A stretch of 64,000 nucleotides of DNA from Tabrizicola fusiformis (GTDB taxonomy: Bacteria > Pseudomonadota > Alphaproteobacteria > Rhodobacterales > Rhodobacteraceae), in contig NZ_JABUHN010000003.1 in the NCBI RefSeq assembly GCF_013328815.1, forward strand, positions 310,001 to 374,000, written 5' to 3'. Under the pieces are notes generated by a model that saw nothing but the letters and a program-made list of their open reading frames with translations, did not search any database and was not told the origin of the DNA. This document shows, piece by piece, positions 34,427 through 43,014 of this stretch (position 1 is the first letter of the stretch; each line of letters starts with the position of its first letter). A program made the translations under genes and the position numbers.

Positions 34427-34897
34427 ATGCCCAAGCTTGATTTGTCGAAAGTGCCCGTCAAAACCGGGTCGATCTATCCCGAACCCTATGCCACCATGAT
34501 GAAGGGTCGCAGCAGCCTGCGCTTGGGCGATGCGGCGGGGCTGACGCAGTTCGGCGCCAATCTGGTGATCCTGGAACCCGGCGCGCTGTCGTCGCTGCGG
34601 CACTGGCACCTGAACGAAGATGAATTCGTCATGGTGACCGAAGGCGAATGCGTCATGGTGCAGGACGAGGGCGAGACCGTGATGCGCGCGGGCGATTGCG
34701 CGGGGTTTCCGGCGGGCTCTACCAACGGCCACCATTTCCTGAACCGCAGCGACAAGGTGGCCAAGTTCCTTGTCGTCGGCACCAAGGCCCCGCGTGAGGT
34801 GGCGACCTATTCCGACCATGATTTCCGCATCGAGATCGAGGGCGGCAAGGCGCGGTTCACCTACCGCGACGGCACCGAGTGGACGGGTGTGCGATGA
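34427..34897 (+). CDS. cupin domain protein (single)
   Basis: 156 residues with one cupin barrel. Metal ligands are present: RHWHLNEDEF gives the HxH...E, and NGHHFLN gives the second-motif His. GLTQFGANLVILEPGALSSLRHWH is repeated almost residue for residue in the next gene. The start at 34427 has AAAGG upstream. Function unknown; cupins include dioxygenases, isomerases and sugar binders. The stop overlaps the start of the tandem-cupin gene by 4 bases. Confidence 0.85.
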   Translation: MPKLDLSKVPVKTGSIYPEPYATMMKGRSSLRLGDAAGLTQFGANLVILEPGALSSLRHWHLNEDEFVMVTEGECVMVQDEGETVMRAGDCAGFPAGSTNGHHFLNRSDKVAKFLVVGTKAPREVATYSDHDFRIEIEGGKARFTYRDGTEWTGVR

Positions 34898-35865
34898 GGG
34901 TCGATCCCGCCCATGCCCCCCTGCACCGGCAGGATGGGACCGAGACGCTGCATCTGTCGGATGCCGGCGGGCTGACGCAGTTCGGCGCCTATGTCGAGGT
35001 GCTGGCCCCCGGCGCCCGTTCCTCTGAACGGCATTGGCATTCGGCCGAGGATGAGTTCCTGGTCGTCTTTTCCGGCACCGCCACTGTGATGGATGAGGAC
35101 GGCACACATGTGCTTTTCCCCGGCGATGCCTGTTGCTGGCGCCACGGGCAGCCGAACGCGCATCATGTGCTGAACGCGGGCGATGTGCCCCTGCGCTATC
35201 TGATCCTTGGCAGCCGGGTTCTGGGTGACATCTGCACCTATCCCGACAGCGGGCGGCGGCTGGTGAACACCGCCACGCGCTGGCAGGTCGAGGCGGCGGA
35301 TGGCACGGTGCTGCGCGCGGGCGATCTGCCGCCGCACCTCTTGAACCTTGCGCCGGACTGGGGCCGGCCTTGGGACGGCATCCCCCTGCCCCGCATCCTG
35401 CGCGCCGACCGGCGGGAATGGGTGAGCGAAGACGCCTATGTCCACCCGATCCTTGGCGGCGGGCTTGGCCCCTATCGCCATTCGGTGCTGGGCGATCTTG
35501 GCGGCCTCAGCCAGTTCGGCGTGCATCTGGAGGAGTTGCCGCCCGGCAGCCGGTCCAGCTTCCGCCACTGGCATGAAGCCGAGGATGAGATGATCCTGAT
35601 GCTCGAAGGCGAGGTGGTGCTGATCGAGGATCAGGAAACCCGGCTGGGCGAAGGCGATGCCGCCTGCTGGCCCGCGGCAAGCCCCATCGGGCATCAGTTG
35701 CACAACCGCAGCACCGCCCCGGCGCTGTATCTGACCATCGGCACCCGCCGGACGCGGGATGTCATCCATTACCCCGATCACGACCTGATCACCCACAAGG
35801 ACGGCCCGGCGCGCGCCTATACCCACGCCGACGGCACGCCCCGCATCAAGGGAGAAGACAAATGA
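34894..35865 (+). CDS. bicupin protein
   Basis: 323 residues with two cupin domains, both keeping HWHxxEDE and a later His (NAHHVLN; IGHQLHN), so three copies of the same barrel lie in tandem in 34427-35865 together with the previous gene. The first domain (about 5-130) and the second (about 195-315) are linked by a segment containing LLNLAPDWGRPWDG. ATGA overlap with the preceding gene and a 4-base overlap with the next gene (35862) tie it into the operon. The chemical role in beta-oxidation is unknown. Confidence 0.85.
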   Translation: MRVDPAHAPLHRQDGTETLHLSDAGGLTQFGAYVEVLAPGARSSERHWHSAEDEFLVVFSGTATVMDEDGTHVLFPGDACCWRHGQPNAHHVLNAGDVPLRYLILGSRVLGDICTYPDSGRRLVNTATRWQVEAADGTVLRAGDLPPHLLNLAPDWGRPWDGIPLPRILRADRREWVSEDAYVHPILGGGLGPYRHSVLGDLGGLSQFGVHLEELPPGSRSSFRHWHEAEDEMILMLEGEVVLIEDQETRLGEGDAACWPAASPIGHQLHNRSTAPALYLTIGTRRTRDVIHYPDHDLITHKDGPARAYTHADGTPRIKGEDK

Positions 35866-38051
35866 CCGATTTCACCATGGCCACCGATGCCGATGGCGTC
35901 GCCACCATCACCTGGGACGTTGCCGCCAAGTCGATGAACGTGATGTCCACCGCAGGTTTCGCCTTGCTCTCTGATCTGGTGGATCAGGCGCTGGCCGATC
36001 CGGGGGTGAAAGGCATCATCATCACATCGGCCAAGAAGGATTTCGCGGGCGGCATGGACCTGAACGTCATCGCCCAGATGCGGGCGGGCGGCGCGCAGGC
36101 GATCTTTGACGGCGTGATGACCATGCACAAGGTGCTGCGCAAGATCGAGCTTGCGGGCATGGACCCCAAGACCAAGAAGGGGGCCAAGCCGATTGTCGCC
36201 GCCCTGCCCGGCACCGCGCTTGGCATCGGCCTTGAACTGCCGCTGTCCTGCCACCGCATCATCGCCGCCGACAATGCCAAGGCCAAGATCGGCCTGCCGG
36301 AAATCATGGTCGGCATCTTCCCCGGCGCGGGCGGCACCACCCGTCTTGCCCGCAAGATGGGCGCGATGATGGCCGCCCCCTTCCTGCTGGAAGGCAAGCT
36401 GTCCGATCCCAAGGCAGCCAAGGCCGCCGGCCTGATTGATGAGGTTGTGGCGCCCGAGGCGCTGCTCGCCCGCGCCAAGGAATGGGTGCTGGGCGCGAAA
36501 GACGCCGATCTGGTCAAGCCCTGGGACGACAAAGGCTACAAGATGCCGGGCGGCGCGCCCTATCATCCGGCGGGTTTCATGACCTTTGTCGGCGCCAATG
36601 CCATGGTGCATGGCAAGACGATGGGGGTTTATCCCGCGGCCAAGGCCCTGCTGGCGGCTGTCTATGAAGGCGCTCTGGTGCCTTTCGACACCGCCCTGCG
36701 GATTGAAGCGCGGCATTTCACCAGCGTGCTGATGAACCCGTCTTCGGCCGCGATGATCCGCAGCCTCTTCATCAACAAGGAGGCGCTGGAAAAAGGCGCC
36801 AACCGCCCCGAAGCGCCGGATCAGTCGGTGAAGAAGGTCGGCGTGATCGGCGCGGGGATGATGGGTGCTGGCATCGCCTATGTCAGCGCCATGGCGGGAA
36901 TTGACGTGGTGCTGATCGACGCCGCGCAAGAGGCGGCGGATCGCGGCAAATCCTATTCCGAGGGGCTGCTGGACAAGGCGCTGCAACGCAAGAAGACGAC
37001 GCCAGAGAAAAAGGCCGAAGTTCTGGCCCGCATCACCGCCACCACCGATTACGCCGCCCTTGCCGGTTGCGACCTGATCGTGGAGGCCGTGTTCGAGGAT
37101 GTAAAGGTCAAGGCCGAGGTGACGGCCAAGGTTGAGGCCGCCACCGGCGCCGATTGCATCTTTGCCACCAACACCTCCACCCTGCCGATCACCGCATTGG
37201 CCAAGGCCAGCGCCCGGGCCGAGAATTTCATCGGCATCCATTTCTTCTCGCCGGTGGACAAGATGATGCTGGTGGAGATCATCAAGGGCAAGGCGACCGG
37301 CCCGCGCGCCGTGGCCAAGGCGCTGGATTACGTCCGCCAGATCCGCAAGACGCCGATCGTGGTGAACGACGCCCGCTTCTTCTACGCCAACCGCTGCATC
37401 ATCCCCTATATCAACGAGGGCATCCGCATGGTGGCCGAAGGGGTGGAACCGGCGCTGGTGGAAAACGCCGCCAAGCTGGTGGGGATGCCGCTGGGCCCGC
37501 TGCAACTGGTCGATGAAACCTCGATTGATCTCGGCGTGAAGATCGCCAAGGCGACCCGCGCCGCCATGGGCGACACCTATCCCGATGGCGCCGTGGATGA
37601 GGTGCTGTTCTGGATGGCCGATGCGGGTCGTCTGGGCAAGAAGTCCAATTCCGGCTTCTATGCCTATGATGCCACCGGCAAGCGCGAAGGTCTGTGGGAC
37701 GGGCTGGCGGCCAAGTATCCGGTTGCCGAGGCGCAGCCCGAGCTGACCCTTGTGCAGCACCGCCTTCTGATGGCGCAGGTGCTTGAGGCGGTGCGTGCGC
37801 TGGAGGAAGGCGTGCTGACCGACATCCGCGAAGGCGATGTGGGGGCCATTCTGGGCTGGGGCTTTGCGCCCTGGTCGGGCGGGCCGTTCTCGTGGCTGGA
37901 TATCATCGGGGCGCTCCGTGCGGTCGAGATTTGCGACAGCCTGACGGCGACCTTCGGCGACCGCTTTGCCACGCCCGCCCTGCTGCGCGAGATGGCGGCC
38001 AAGGGGGAAACCTTCTATGGCCGCTTCGGCGGCGCGGCCAAGGCCGCCTGA
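35862..38051 (+). CDS. fadJ: multifunctional 3-hydroxyacyl-CoA dehydrogenase/enoyl-CoA hydratase (FadB/FadJ type)
   Basis: 729 residues. The N-terminal crotonase domain (about 1-200) has FAGGMDLNVI and GTALGIGLELPLSCHRIIA (oxyanion region), and the NAD-binding domain starts VGVIGAGMMGAGIAYVSA (about 328). The C-terminal HCDH domains include ARAENFIGIHFFSPVDKM with the catalytic His region and VVNDARFFYANR. It hydrates enoyl-CoA and oxidises 3-hydroxyacyl-CoA. Partner thiolase is at 32656. FadB versus FadJ is not decided by sequence alone. Its stop abuts the Hint gene stop with no gap. Confidence 0.93.
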   Translation: MTDFTMATDADGVATITWDVAAKSMNVMSTAGFALLSDLVDQALADPGVKGIIITSAKKDFAGGMDLNVIAQMRAGGAQAIFDGVMTMHKVLRKIELAGMDPKTKKGAKPIVAALPGTALGIGLELPLSCHRIIAADNAKAKIGLPEIMVGIFPGAGGTTRLARKMGAMMAAPFLLEGKLSDPKAAKAAGLIDEVVAPEALLARAKEWVLGAKDADLVKPWDDKGYKMPGGAPYHPAGFMTFVGANAMVHGKTMGVYPAAKALLAAVYEGALVPFDTALRIEARHFTSVLMNPSSAAMIRSLFINKEALEKGANRPEAPDQSVKKVGVIGAGMMGAGIAYVSAMAGIDVVLIDAAQEAADRGKSYSEGLLDKALQRKKTTPEKKAEVLARITATTDYAALAGCDLIVEAVFEDVKVKAEVTAKVEAATGADCIFATNTSTLPITALAKASARAENFIGIHFFSPVDKMMLVEIIKGKATGPRAVAKALDYVRQIRKTPIVVNDARFFYANRCIIPYINEGIRMVAEGVEPALVENAAKLVGMPLGPLQLVDETSIDLGVKIAKATRAAMGDTYPDGAVDEVLFWMADAGRLGKKSNSGFYAYDATGKREGLWDGLAAKYPVAEAQPELTLVQHRLLMAQVLEAVRALEEGVLTDIREGDVGAILGWGFAPWSGGPFSWLDIIGALRAVEICDSLTATFGDRFATPALLREMAAKGETFYGRFGGAAKAA

Positions 38052-38597
38052 TCACCCGCGGCGGAGGGCGGCCAGCGCCGCCCCCGCCTCTTCGGCCAGC
38101 TCGCAGGCCAGCATCTGCCGCGCGGTCGCTTCGGACAGTTCGGCAAAGCCCGGGCTGTCCCAAAGACCGCCCGCCTCTGGCCCCGGACAGGCCAGCATCA
38201 TCCCCGGCCCGGCATGGATCACCGCCGCCCGGTCCAGCAGCGGCACCACCAGTGGTGCCGGCGCCGCGATGCGCCGCACACCGCGCCAGCCTTCGGCCGC
38301 GGCGACCGGCATCAGAACCAACGCCTCGCCGCAGATTGCCTCGGCCATGTCGCAGTCGATCAGCACCCGCAGCCCGGGCGGCAGCCAGAGCGCCTTGCGG
38401 TTGCCCAGCGCACCGGGCGGCAGCAGCATCCGCTCTTGCCCGCGCCGGCGCCTGAGGCCCAGAAGCCGCACGGCGCCCGAAGCCGCCCAGATCAGCGCGC
38501 CGGGTTGCAGCATCCGCATGTCGCGCCAGCCGCCGGGCGTGGCCACCGCCAGCCCCGCCGGCACTCCTGCCTCTGCCGCCTCGTCGCTGCGCACCAT
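38052..38597 (-). CDS. Hint-domain-like protein, degenerate
   Basis: 181 residues resembling the Hedgehog/intein (Hint_2) fold common in this family: LAVATPGGWRDMRMLQPGALIWAASG near the N-terminus, LLPPGALGNRKALWLPPGLRVLID in the middle, and a Val-rich centre. The N-terminal block has no Cys/Ser nucleophile (GLAVA), so autoprocessing seems unlikely. The start at 38597 has GGAAGGAG upstream. Its stop codon is immediately next to the convergent fadJ-type stop (38051/38052). Confidence 0.7.
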   Translation of the reverse strand: MVRSDEAAEAGVPAGLAVATPGGWRDMRMLQPGALIWAASGAVRLLGLRRRRGQERMLLPPGALGNRKALWLPPGLRVLIDCDMAEAICGEALVLMPVAAAEGWRGVRRIAAPAPLVVPLLDRAAVIHAGPGMMLACPGPEAGGLWDSPGFAELSEATARQMLACELAEEAGAALAALRRG

Positions 38598-38691
38598 GGC
38601 CCGCTCCTTCCGCCCCTGCTTGACGCGGGCGGCGGGAAGGGGTGGGACGGGAATGTGTCGGGCTGGCGGAGATTGACTAAAATGCCCGCGA

Positions 38692-39339
38692 TCAGGGATC
38701 GAAGGTATAGCCGAACCGGGCGATGTCGGCGGCGCAGAGATCGGCAATCAACGCGCGGTCGGCATCGCGGAAATAGCCCCGCCAGTCACGGTCACGCGCG
38801 CTGTCGTTGATGCGCGGCAGCACCGGCAGGCGAAACCCCAGATGCGCCTCGAACGGCGCAAGATCGCTGGCCAGATGCTCCAGCCGGGCGAAAAGCGTGG
38901 CCCGCTCGGCCCCCGAACGGTCGCGCAGATAGGCGCCATAGGGCCAGAGGCGAAAGGCGGTCATGGTCTGCGGATGGTGCAGGAAATCGCTGAACGACAG
39001 GGCCTTGGCCAGCCCGACCGCCGGATGGGCAAAGCCCTGCATCCGCAGCCAGTGGTAATAGCTGACCGCGCGGTCCCAGGGGTTGCGCACGAGGGCGAGG
39101 GTGAAGAACCCCTCCATCCCCGGCACTGCACCTTCGATATCGGCAAGGGTGGAATGTTTCCACAGCCGCCCCGGCGCCTGCAGCGCCTTGACCCGGCCCC
39201 GCCGCGCCCGGGCCTTGGGCGTGTCGCCGATCAGGATATCCTCCTTCATCGCCCGCGCCTCGAGCGCCAGCGACAGGGCGGTGCCCCCGGTCTTGGGGAT
39301 ATGCACGAAGACATAGCGCCGCCCCGGAGAAATGATCAT
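38692..39339 (-). CDS. sulfotransferase family 2 domain protein
   Basis: 215 residues. The N-terminal 5'-PSB loop FVHIPKTGGTALSLAL (about 11-26) is the classic family 2 P-loop-like signature, and LVRNPWDRAVSYYHWLR (about 82-98) is the 3'-PB segment. These bind PAPS, so a PAPS-dependent transfer of sulfate to a carbohydrate or envelope molecule is expected. The start at 39339 has GGAAGG upstream. Acceptor unknown; no capsule or nodulation genes are nearby. Confidence 0.88.
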   Translation of the reverse strand: MIISPGRRYVFVHIPKTGGTALSLALEARAMKEDILIGDTPKARARRGRVKALQAPGRLWKHSTLADIEGAVPGMEGFFTLALVRNPWDRAVSYYHWLRMQGFAHPAVGLAKALSFSDFLHHPQTMTAFRLWPYGAYLRDRSGAERATLFARLEHLASDLAPFEAHLGFRLPVLPRINDSARDRDWRGYFRDADRALIADLCAADIARFGYTFDP

Positions 39340-39434
39340 GGCCGACCTTCCGAACAGGGGCCGACCTCGGGGGCATCGAGCCCCCTCGGCCGGCGTTGCC
39401 ACGCGCCGTTGAGGCCGGTCACCCCGGTGCTGCA

Positions 39435-39518
39435 TTTGCACCTTTCGAAATACTCCCCGCGGAGCGTTCTGCGCAAACCGCAAGTGCCTCCGGCGGGAGT
39501 ATTTGGGAAAGGTGCAAA
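39435..39518. repeat. dispersed intergenic palindrome, copy C (full)
   Basis: Inverted arms at 39435-39457 (23 bases) and 39495-39518 (24 bases) match apart from a two- to three-base stretch, with a 37-base loop. CTCCGGCGGGAGTATTTG at the right arm is the same core as in copies B and D. It lies downstream of the gene that ends at 39527 and before the sulfotransferase on the same strand. A separate hairpin (GGGGGC/GCCCCC) lies at 39369-39385. Confidence 0.75.
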
Positions 39519-39526
39519 CATGGGTC

Positions 39527-40474
39527 TTACACCGGATTGGGCAGCGGGCGCCCTTCGGCAAAGGCGATGAGATTGTCGAGCGCCATCAGCCCCATCGCCT
39601 CGCGCACCTCCAGCGCCGCCGTGCCGAGATGGGGCAAGAGGGTGACGTTTTCCAGCGCAATTAGGCCGGGGTGGACCTCGGGTTCGCATTCATAGACATC
39701 CAGCCCCGCCCCCGCGATCTGCCCGGTTTGCAGTGCGGCGACCAGGGCCGCCTCATCCACCACATCGCCGCGGCTGATGTTGATCAGGATACCGCCGGGC
39801 GACATCTGCGACAGGGTTTCCGCGTTGATCAGGTGGCGGGTGGCGGCGCTACCCGGCACCGCGACCACGACGAAATCCGCCGCCAGCGCGGCGGCCAGCG
39901 GCACCTGCCGGGCGGGCAGGCCCGGATCGGCCAAGGGCGAGCGGTTGTGGAACACCACCTCCATGCCGAAACCGTAATGGCCGCGCCGGGCGATGGCCTG
40001 TCCGATACGGCCCAAGCCGATGATGCCCAGCCGCTTGCCGGTCACATGGCGGCCCAGAAGTTGCGTCGGGGTCCAGCCGCCCCAGCCTCCGGCCCGCAAC
40101 AGCCGCTCCCCCTCGCCGGCGCGGCGGGCCGTCATCAGGATCAGCGTCAGCGCGATATCCGCGGTGGCATCGGTCACGGCGCCGGGGGTGTTGCTGACCT
40201 GCAGCCCGGCGGCCCGGGCCGCTGCCACGTCGATATGGTTATAGCCCGCGCCGAAATTGGCGAGGATGCCGGCGCGCGGCCGTGGCACATCGGCAAAGAC
40301 CGCCGCCTGAAAGCGGTCGCCCAATGCGGGCAGGATCAGGTCGAAGTCGCGCAGCGCCGCGCGCAGCTCGTCCGCGCGCATCGGGCCGTCGTCACGCAGG
40401 GTCACCGCAAAGCGAGTCCGGGCGGCGGAAAGCACCCTGTCAGGCAGGCGGCGGGTGATCAACAGGCTCTTCAA
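39527..40474 (-). CDS. D-isomer-specific 2-hydroxyacid dehydrogenase
   Basis: 315-residue paralogue of the gene at 4605, in the GyaR/glyoxylate reductase group. NAD-binding motif GIIGLGRIGQAIARRG in the middle; catalytic Arg in NISRGDVVDE, Glu in LDVYECEPEVHP and His in LLPHLGTA. Likely reduces glyoxylate or hydroxypyruvate. It overlaps the tRNA-binding protein by 4 bases, so it closes a proC-csaA-like-hydroxyacid dehydrogenase operon. Confidence 0.92.
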   Translation of the reverse strand: MKSLLITRRLPDRVLSAARTRFAVTLRDDGPMRADELRAALRDFDLILPALGDRFQAAVFADVPRPRAGILANFGAGYNHIDVAAARAAGLQVSNTPGAVTDATADIALTLILMTARRAGEGERLLRAGGWGGWTPTQLLGRHVTGKRLGIIGLGRIGQAIARRGHYGFGMEVVFHNRSPLADPGLPARQVPLAAALAADFVVVAVPGSAATRHLINAETLSQMSPGGILINISRGDVVDEAALVAALQTGQIAGAGLDVYECEPEVHPGLIALENVTLLPHLGTAALEVREAMGLMALDNLIAFAEGRPLPNPV

Positions 40475-40806
40475 AACAGCTTGCCGCCCAGCGGCACCTC
40501 CTGCCCCGGGCCGATCAGCACCACCTCCCCTTCGGCATCGGGCAGGCCCAGCACCAGAACCTCGCTCAACACCTTGCCGATCTGGCGCGGCGGGAAATTG
40601 ACCACCGCCAGCACCTGCCGCCCGATCAGGGCTTCGGGCGTGTAATGCCGGGTGATCTGGGCGGAAGAGCGTTTCTCGCCGATCTCGCCGCCGAAATCGA
40701 CCCAGAGCTTGAAGGCCGGTTTGCGCGCCTCGGGGAAGGGTTCGGCGCGGGTGATCCGGCCGACGCGGATATCCACCTTGGCGAAATCGTCATAGGTGAT
40801 CGTCAT
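40471..40806 (-). CDS. tRNA-binding domain protein (CsaA-like)
   Basis: 111 residues forming one OB-fold tRNA-binding domain (as in CsaA and the C-terminus of MetRS). Marks: FAKVDIRVGRITRAEPFPEARKPAFKLWVDFG at the start and VLAVVNFPPRQIG near the end. CsaA has been proposed as a secretion-related chaperone; here only RNA binding is safe. Overlaps proC by 4 bases upstream and the hydroxyacid dehydrogenase by 4 downstream. Confidence 0.9.
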   Translation of the reverse strand: MTITYDDFAKVDIRVGRITRAEPFPEARKPAFKLWVDFGGEIGEKRSSAQITRHYTPEALIGRQVLAVVNFPPRQIGKVLSEVLVLGLPDAEGEVVLIGPGQEVPLGGKLF

Positions 40807-41615
40807 TTGCCGAGTTCCGCCCCGCGCGCCGCCGCCGCCTTGAGCGCGCGTTCCATCAGCGGCGGCAAGCCGGTGTCCGGGTCCATCAGATGGACCAGCG
40901 CCGCCGCCGTGGTGCCGCCCGGGGAGGTCACGTTGATGCGCAGTTGCGCCGCCGGTTCCGGCGCGCGGAAGGCCAGTTCCCCGGCGCCGCACACCGTGGC
41001 GCGGGCCAGTTGCATCGCCACCTCGGGCGCAAGGCCCATGGCCACGCCCCCCGCCGCCATCGCCTCGATCAGGTGAAAGACATAGGCCGGGCCGCCGCCC
41101 GAAAGGGCCGTCACGGCGTCAATCTGATGCTCGCCCTCAAGCTCAACCACCTCGCCCACGGCGCGCATCAGTTCCCCCGCCAAGGCCAGCCCTTCGGCCC
41201 CGGCGCGGGCATTGGCGCAGATACCGGTGATGCCGCGCCCGACCATGGCCGGAGTGTTGGGCATGGTGCGCACTATGGGGGTATCGACGCCGAACACCTG
41301 CGCGAAGGTGGCGATAGAGGTGCCTGCCGCGATCGAGACCACCAGCGTTTTGCCATTGCCCATCGCCTGCAGCGCGGGCAGCGCCGCCCCCATCATCTGC
41401 GGCTTGACCGCAAGCAGCAGCACCGCAGGCGCCTTGGGCAGGTCGGTGTTCAGATGGACGCCGGTGGATTTCAGCCAGTCACTGGGATGGGGTTCCAGCA
41501 CCCAGACCGACGCGGGCGGCAATCCCGCCGCCAGCCAGCCCGCCAAAAGGGCGGAACCCATCTTGCCACATCCCAGAAGAACCAGCCCGCCTTGGGCAAC
41601 CCGCTCCAGCGCCAT
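40803..41615 (-). CDS. proC: pyrroline-5-carboxylate reductase
   Basis: 270 residues; reduces P5C to L-proline with NAD(P)H. The N-terminal dinucleotide fold has LLGCGKMGSALLAGWL. The C-terminal family segment is TALSGGGPAYVFHLIEAMA, followed by RINVTSPGGTTAAAL. VRTMPNTPAMVGRG is also present. First gene of a three-gene minus operon after YbjN (27 bases apart). Confidence 0.94.
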   Translation of the reverse strand: MALERVAQGGLVLLGCGKMGSALLAGWLAAGLPPASVWVLEPHPSDWLKSTGVHLNTDLPKAPAVLLLAVKPQMMGAALPALQAMGNGKTLVVSIAAGTSIATFAQVFGVDTPIVRTMPNTPAMVGRGITGICANARAGAEGLALAGELMRAVGEVVELEGEHQIDAVTALSGGGPAYVFHLIEAMAAGGVAMGLAPEVAMQLARATVCGAGELAFRAPEPAAQLRINVTSPGGTTAAALVHLMDPDTGLPPLMERALKAAAARGAELGK

Positions 41616-41642
41616 CAGAAACCCTCCATTTCGGAGGGCAGG

Positions 41643-42146
41643 TTAGGCGCGACCGTATGCCTCGGCAATGGCCACTTTCATCGCATCCGCCGGGCTGCGG
41701 TCGCCCCATGACACCAGTTGAAACGCCGGATAGAAGCGTTCCGCCGCCAGAACCGCGCTGGAAATCAGCCGGTCGATCTGCTCGAACCCGGCGATCTGGC
41801 CACCAGCCAGACACAGGCCATAGCGCCAGACCATCAGCTTCTGCTCGGTCCAATAGGTGAAGGCGCCGGTCCAGACCATGTCATTGCAGCGGTTCAGAAC
41901 ATCGTATAGTTCACCCATCCGCGCTTCGGGCGGTTCCATTTCGAAGGTGCAGATGAGCCGCAGGGTTTCATCCTGCGCCGACCAGGCAAGGGTCAGGGAA
42001 TAGGTGCGCCACTGGCCTTCGACCGCCATGGCGATCTGGTCATCGGTTACCCTGTCGAACTCCCAGTCATGATGGGCGGCAAGGTCTTCGACGATGTCGA
42101 TGGGGTGCAGGTCATCCGACAGCAGGAAATCTTCTGAAATCGACAT
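41643..42146 (-). CDS. YbjN domain protein
   Basis: 167 residues. The YbjN family (PF10722) is a sensory-transduction-like fold of unknown function, resembling type III secretion chaperones. Visible: WEFDRVTDDQIAMAVEGQWRTYSLTLAW and LNRCNDMVWTGAFTYWTEQKLMVWRYGL. The start at 42146 has GAGGGGG upstream. It precedes proC by 27 bases on the same strand, a conserved arrangement in this family. Confidence 0.87.
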   Translation of the reverse strand: MSISEDFLLSDDLHPIDIVEDLAAHHDWEFDRVTDDQIAMAVEGQWRTYSLTLAWSAQDETLRLICTFEMEPPEARMGELYDVLNRCNDMVWTGAFTYWTEQKLMVWRYGLCLAGGQIAGFEQIDRLISSAVLAAERFYPAFQLVSWGDRSPADAMKVAIAEAYGRA

Positions 42147-42494
42147 GCGCCCCCTCACGATCAAGCCGGTAACGAAAGCAGCTCCGCTACAGGCTGGGTG
42201 TTTGGCAATAAGCTGCGTCACCTGACGAAACCCTTACTAGATATTGAAAGGGGTCGGGAAGCCTGTAAAGGGATTTCTGGGCAAATCTTCTGTGGACAAA
42301 CGGTTTTTCCGGCCTCTGGCCCGGGCCGCGGGCCTTGCCTTGTCGCGGTCGGCGGCGGGCAATCGGCTTCGGCAATCTTCCGCCTGCAACTGCGGTTGCA
42401 GAGACGGAAAATCTGCCGTTGGATCAATGGAATTGCGCCTGACAGCCAGTCAGATGCGGCAAGGCCCTCGGGCCATCACATACAGGAGTTCACG
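42147..42494. other. 348-base intergenic region, divergent
   Basis: Divergent between ybjN and the cytochrome b561 gene. It has a two-tier hairpin at 42378-42409 (outer TTCCG/CGGAA, inner CTGCAAC-TGCG-GTTGCAG) and no credible ORF; short frames here lack ribosome sites or homology. I see no strong promoter, though one must serve each side. Confidence 0.5.
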
Positions 42495-42971
42495 ATGTCC
42501 GACACAACCGGCTACAGCCGCCTTCAGATTGCCCTGCACTGGTCAGTGGCGCTGCTGGTGGCCTATAACTACATCTTCGGCGAAGCCGCCGGAGAGGCGT
42601 TCGACCAGATCATCGAGGGAGAGGGCGGCGCAGCCCCGGGCACGCCCTTGCATATTTGGGTCGGGCTGGCGGTGCTGGCGCTGGTCGTGCTGCGGCTGGT
42701 GGTGCGCTTTGCCCAAGGGGCGCCCGCGGCCGAGGCCGGGCTTCAGGGGCAATTGGCAAGCTGGGGGCATCGGCTCCTGTATGTGCTGATGCTGGCGGTG
42801 CCGGCGGGCGGCGCGGTGGCGTGGTTCGGTCTGAACGAAGAGGTGGGCGACATTCACGGCGCCGCCGCAAATGCGCTGATGATCCTTGCCGGGCTTCATG
42901 CCGTCGTCGCGCTGGGGCATCATTTCGTGCTGAAGGATGGCATCCTGATGCGGATGCTGCGCGCCCGCTGA
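42495..42971 (+). CDS. cytochrome b561/b-type haem membrane protein
   Basis: 158-residue four-helix membrane protein. Candidate haem-b ligands are His in QIALHWSVAL, PLHIWVGLA, SWGHRLLYV and the tail GLHAVVALGHHFV, a b561-like pattern. It moves electrons across the inner membrane, usually with a soluble donor. The start at 42495 has AGGAG 8 bases upstream. A gene alone, convergent with trxB; donor unknown. Confidence 0.88.
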   Translation: MSDTTGYSRLQIALHWSVALLVAYNYIFGEAAGEAFDQIIEGEGGAAPGTPLHIWVGLAVLALVVLRLVVRFAQGAPAAEAGLQGQLASWGHRLLYVLMLAVPAGGAVAWFGLNEEVGDIHGAAANALMILAGLHAVVALGHHFVLKDGILMRMLRAR

Positions 42972-43014
42972 GGCCGGCGGGGGCCGCCCCGGCGGGCGCC
43001 CCCCGCGCGAGGGA

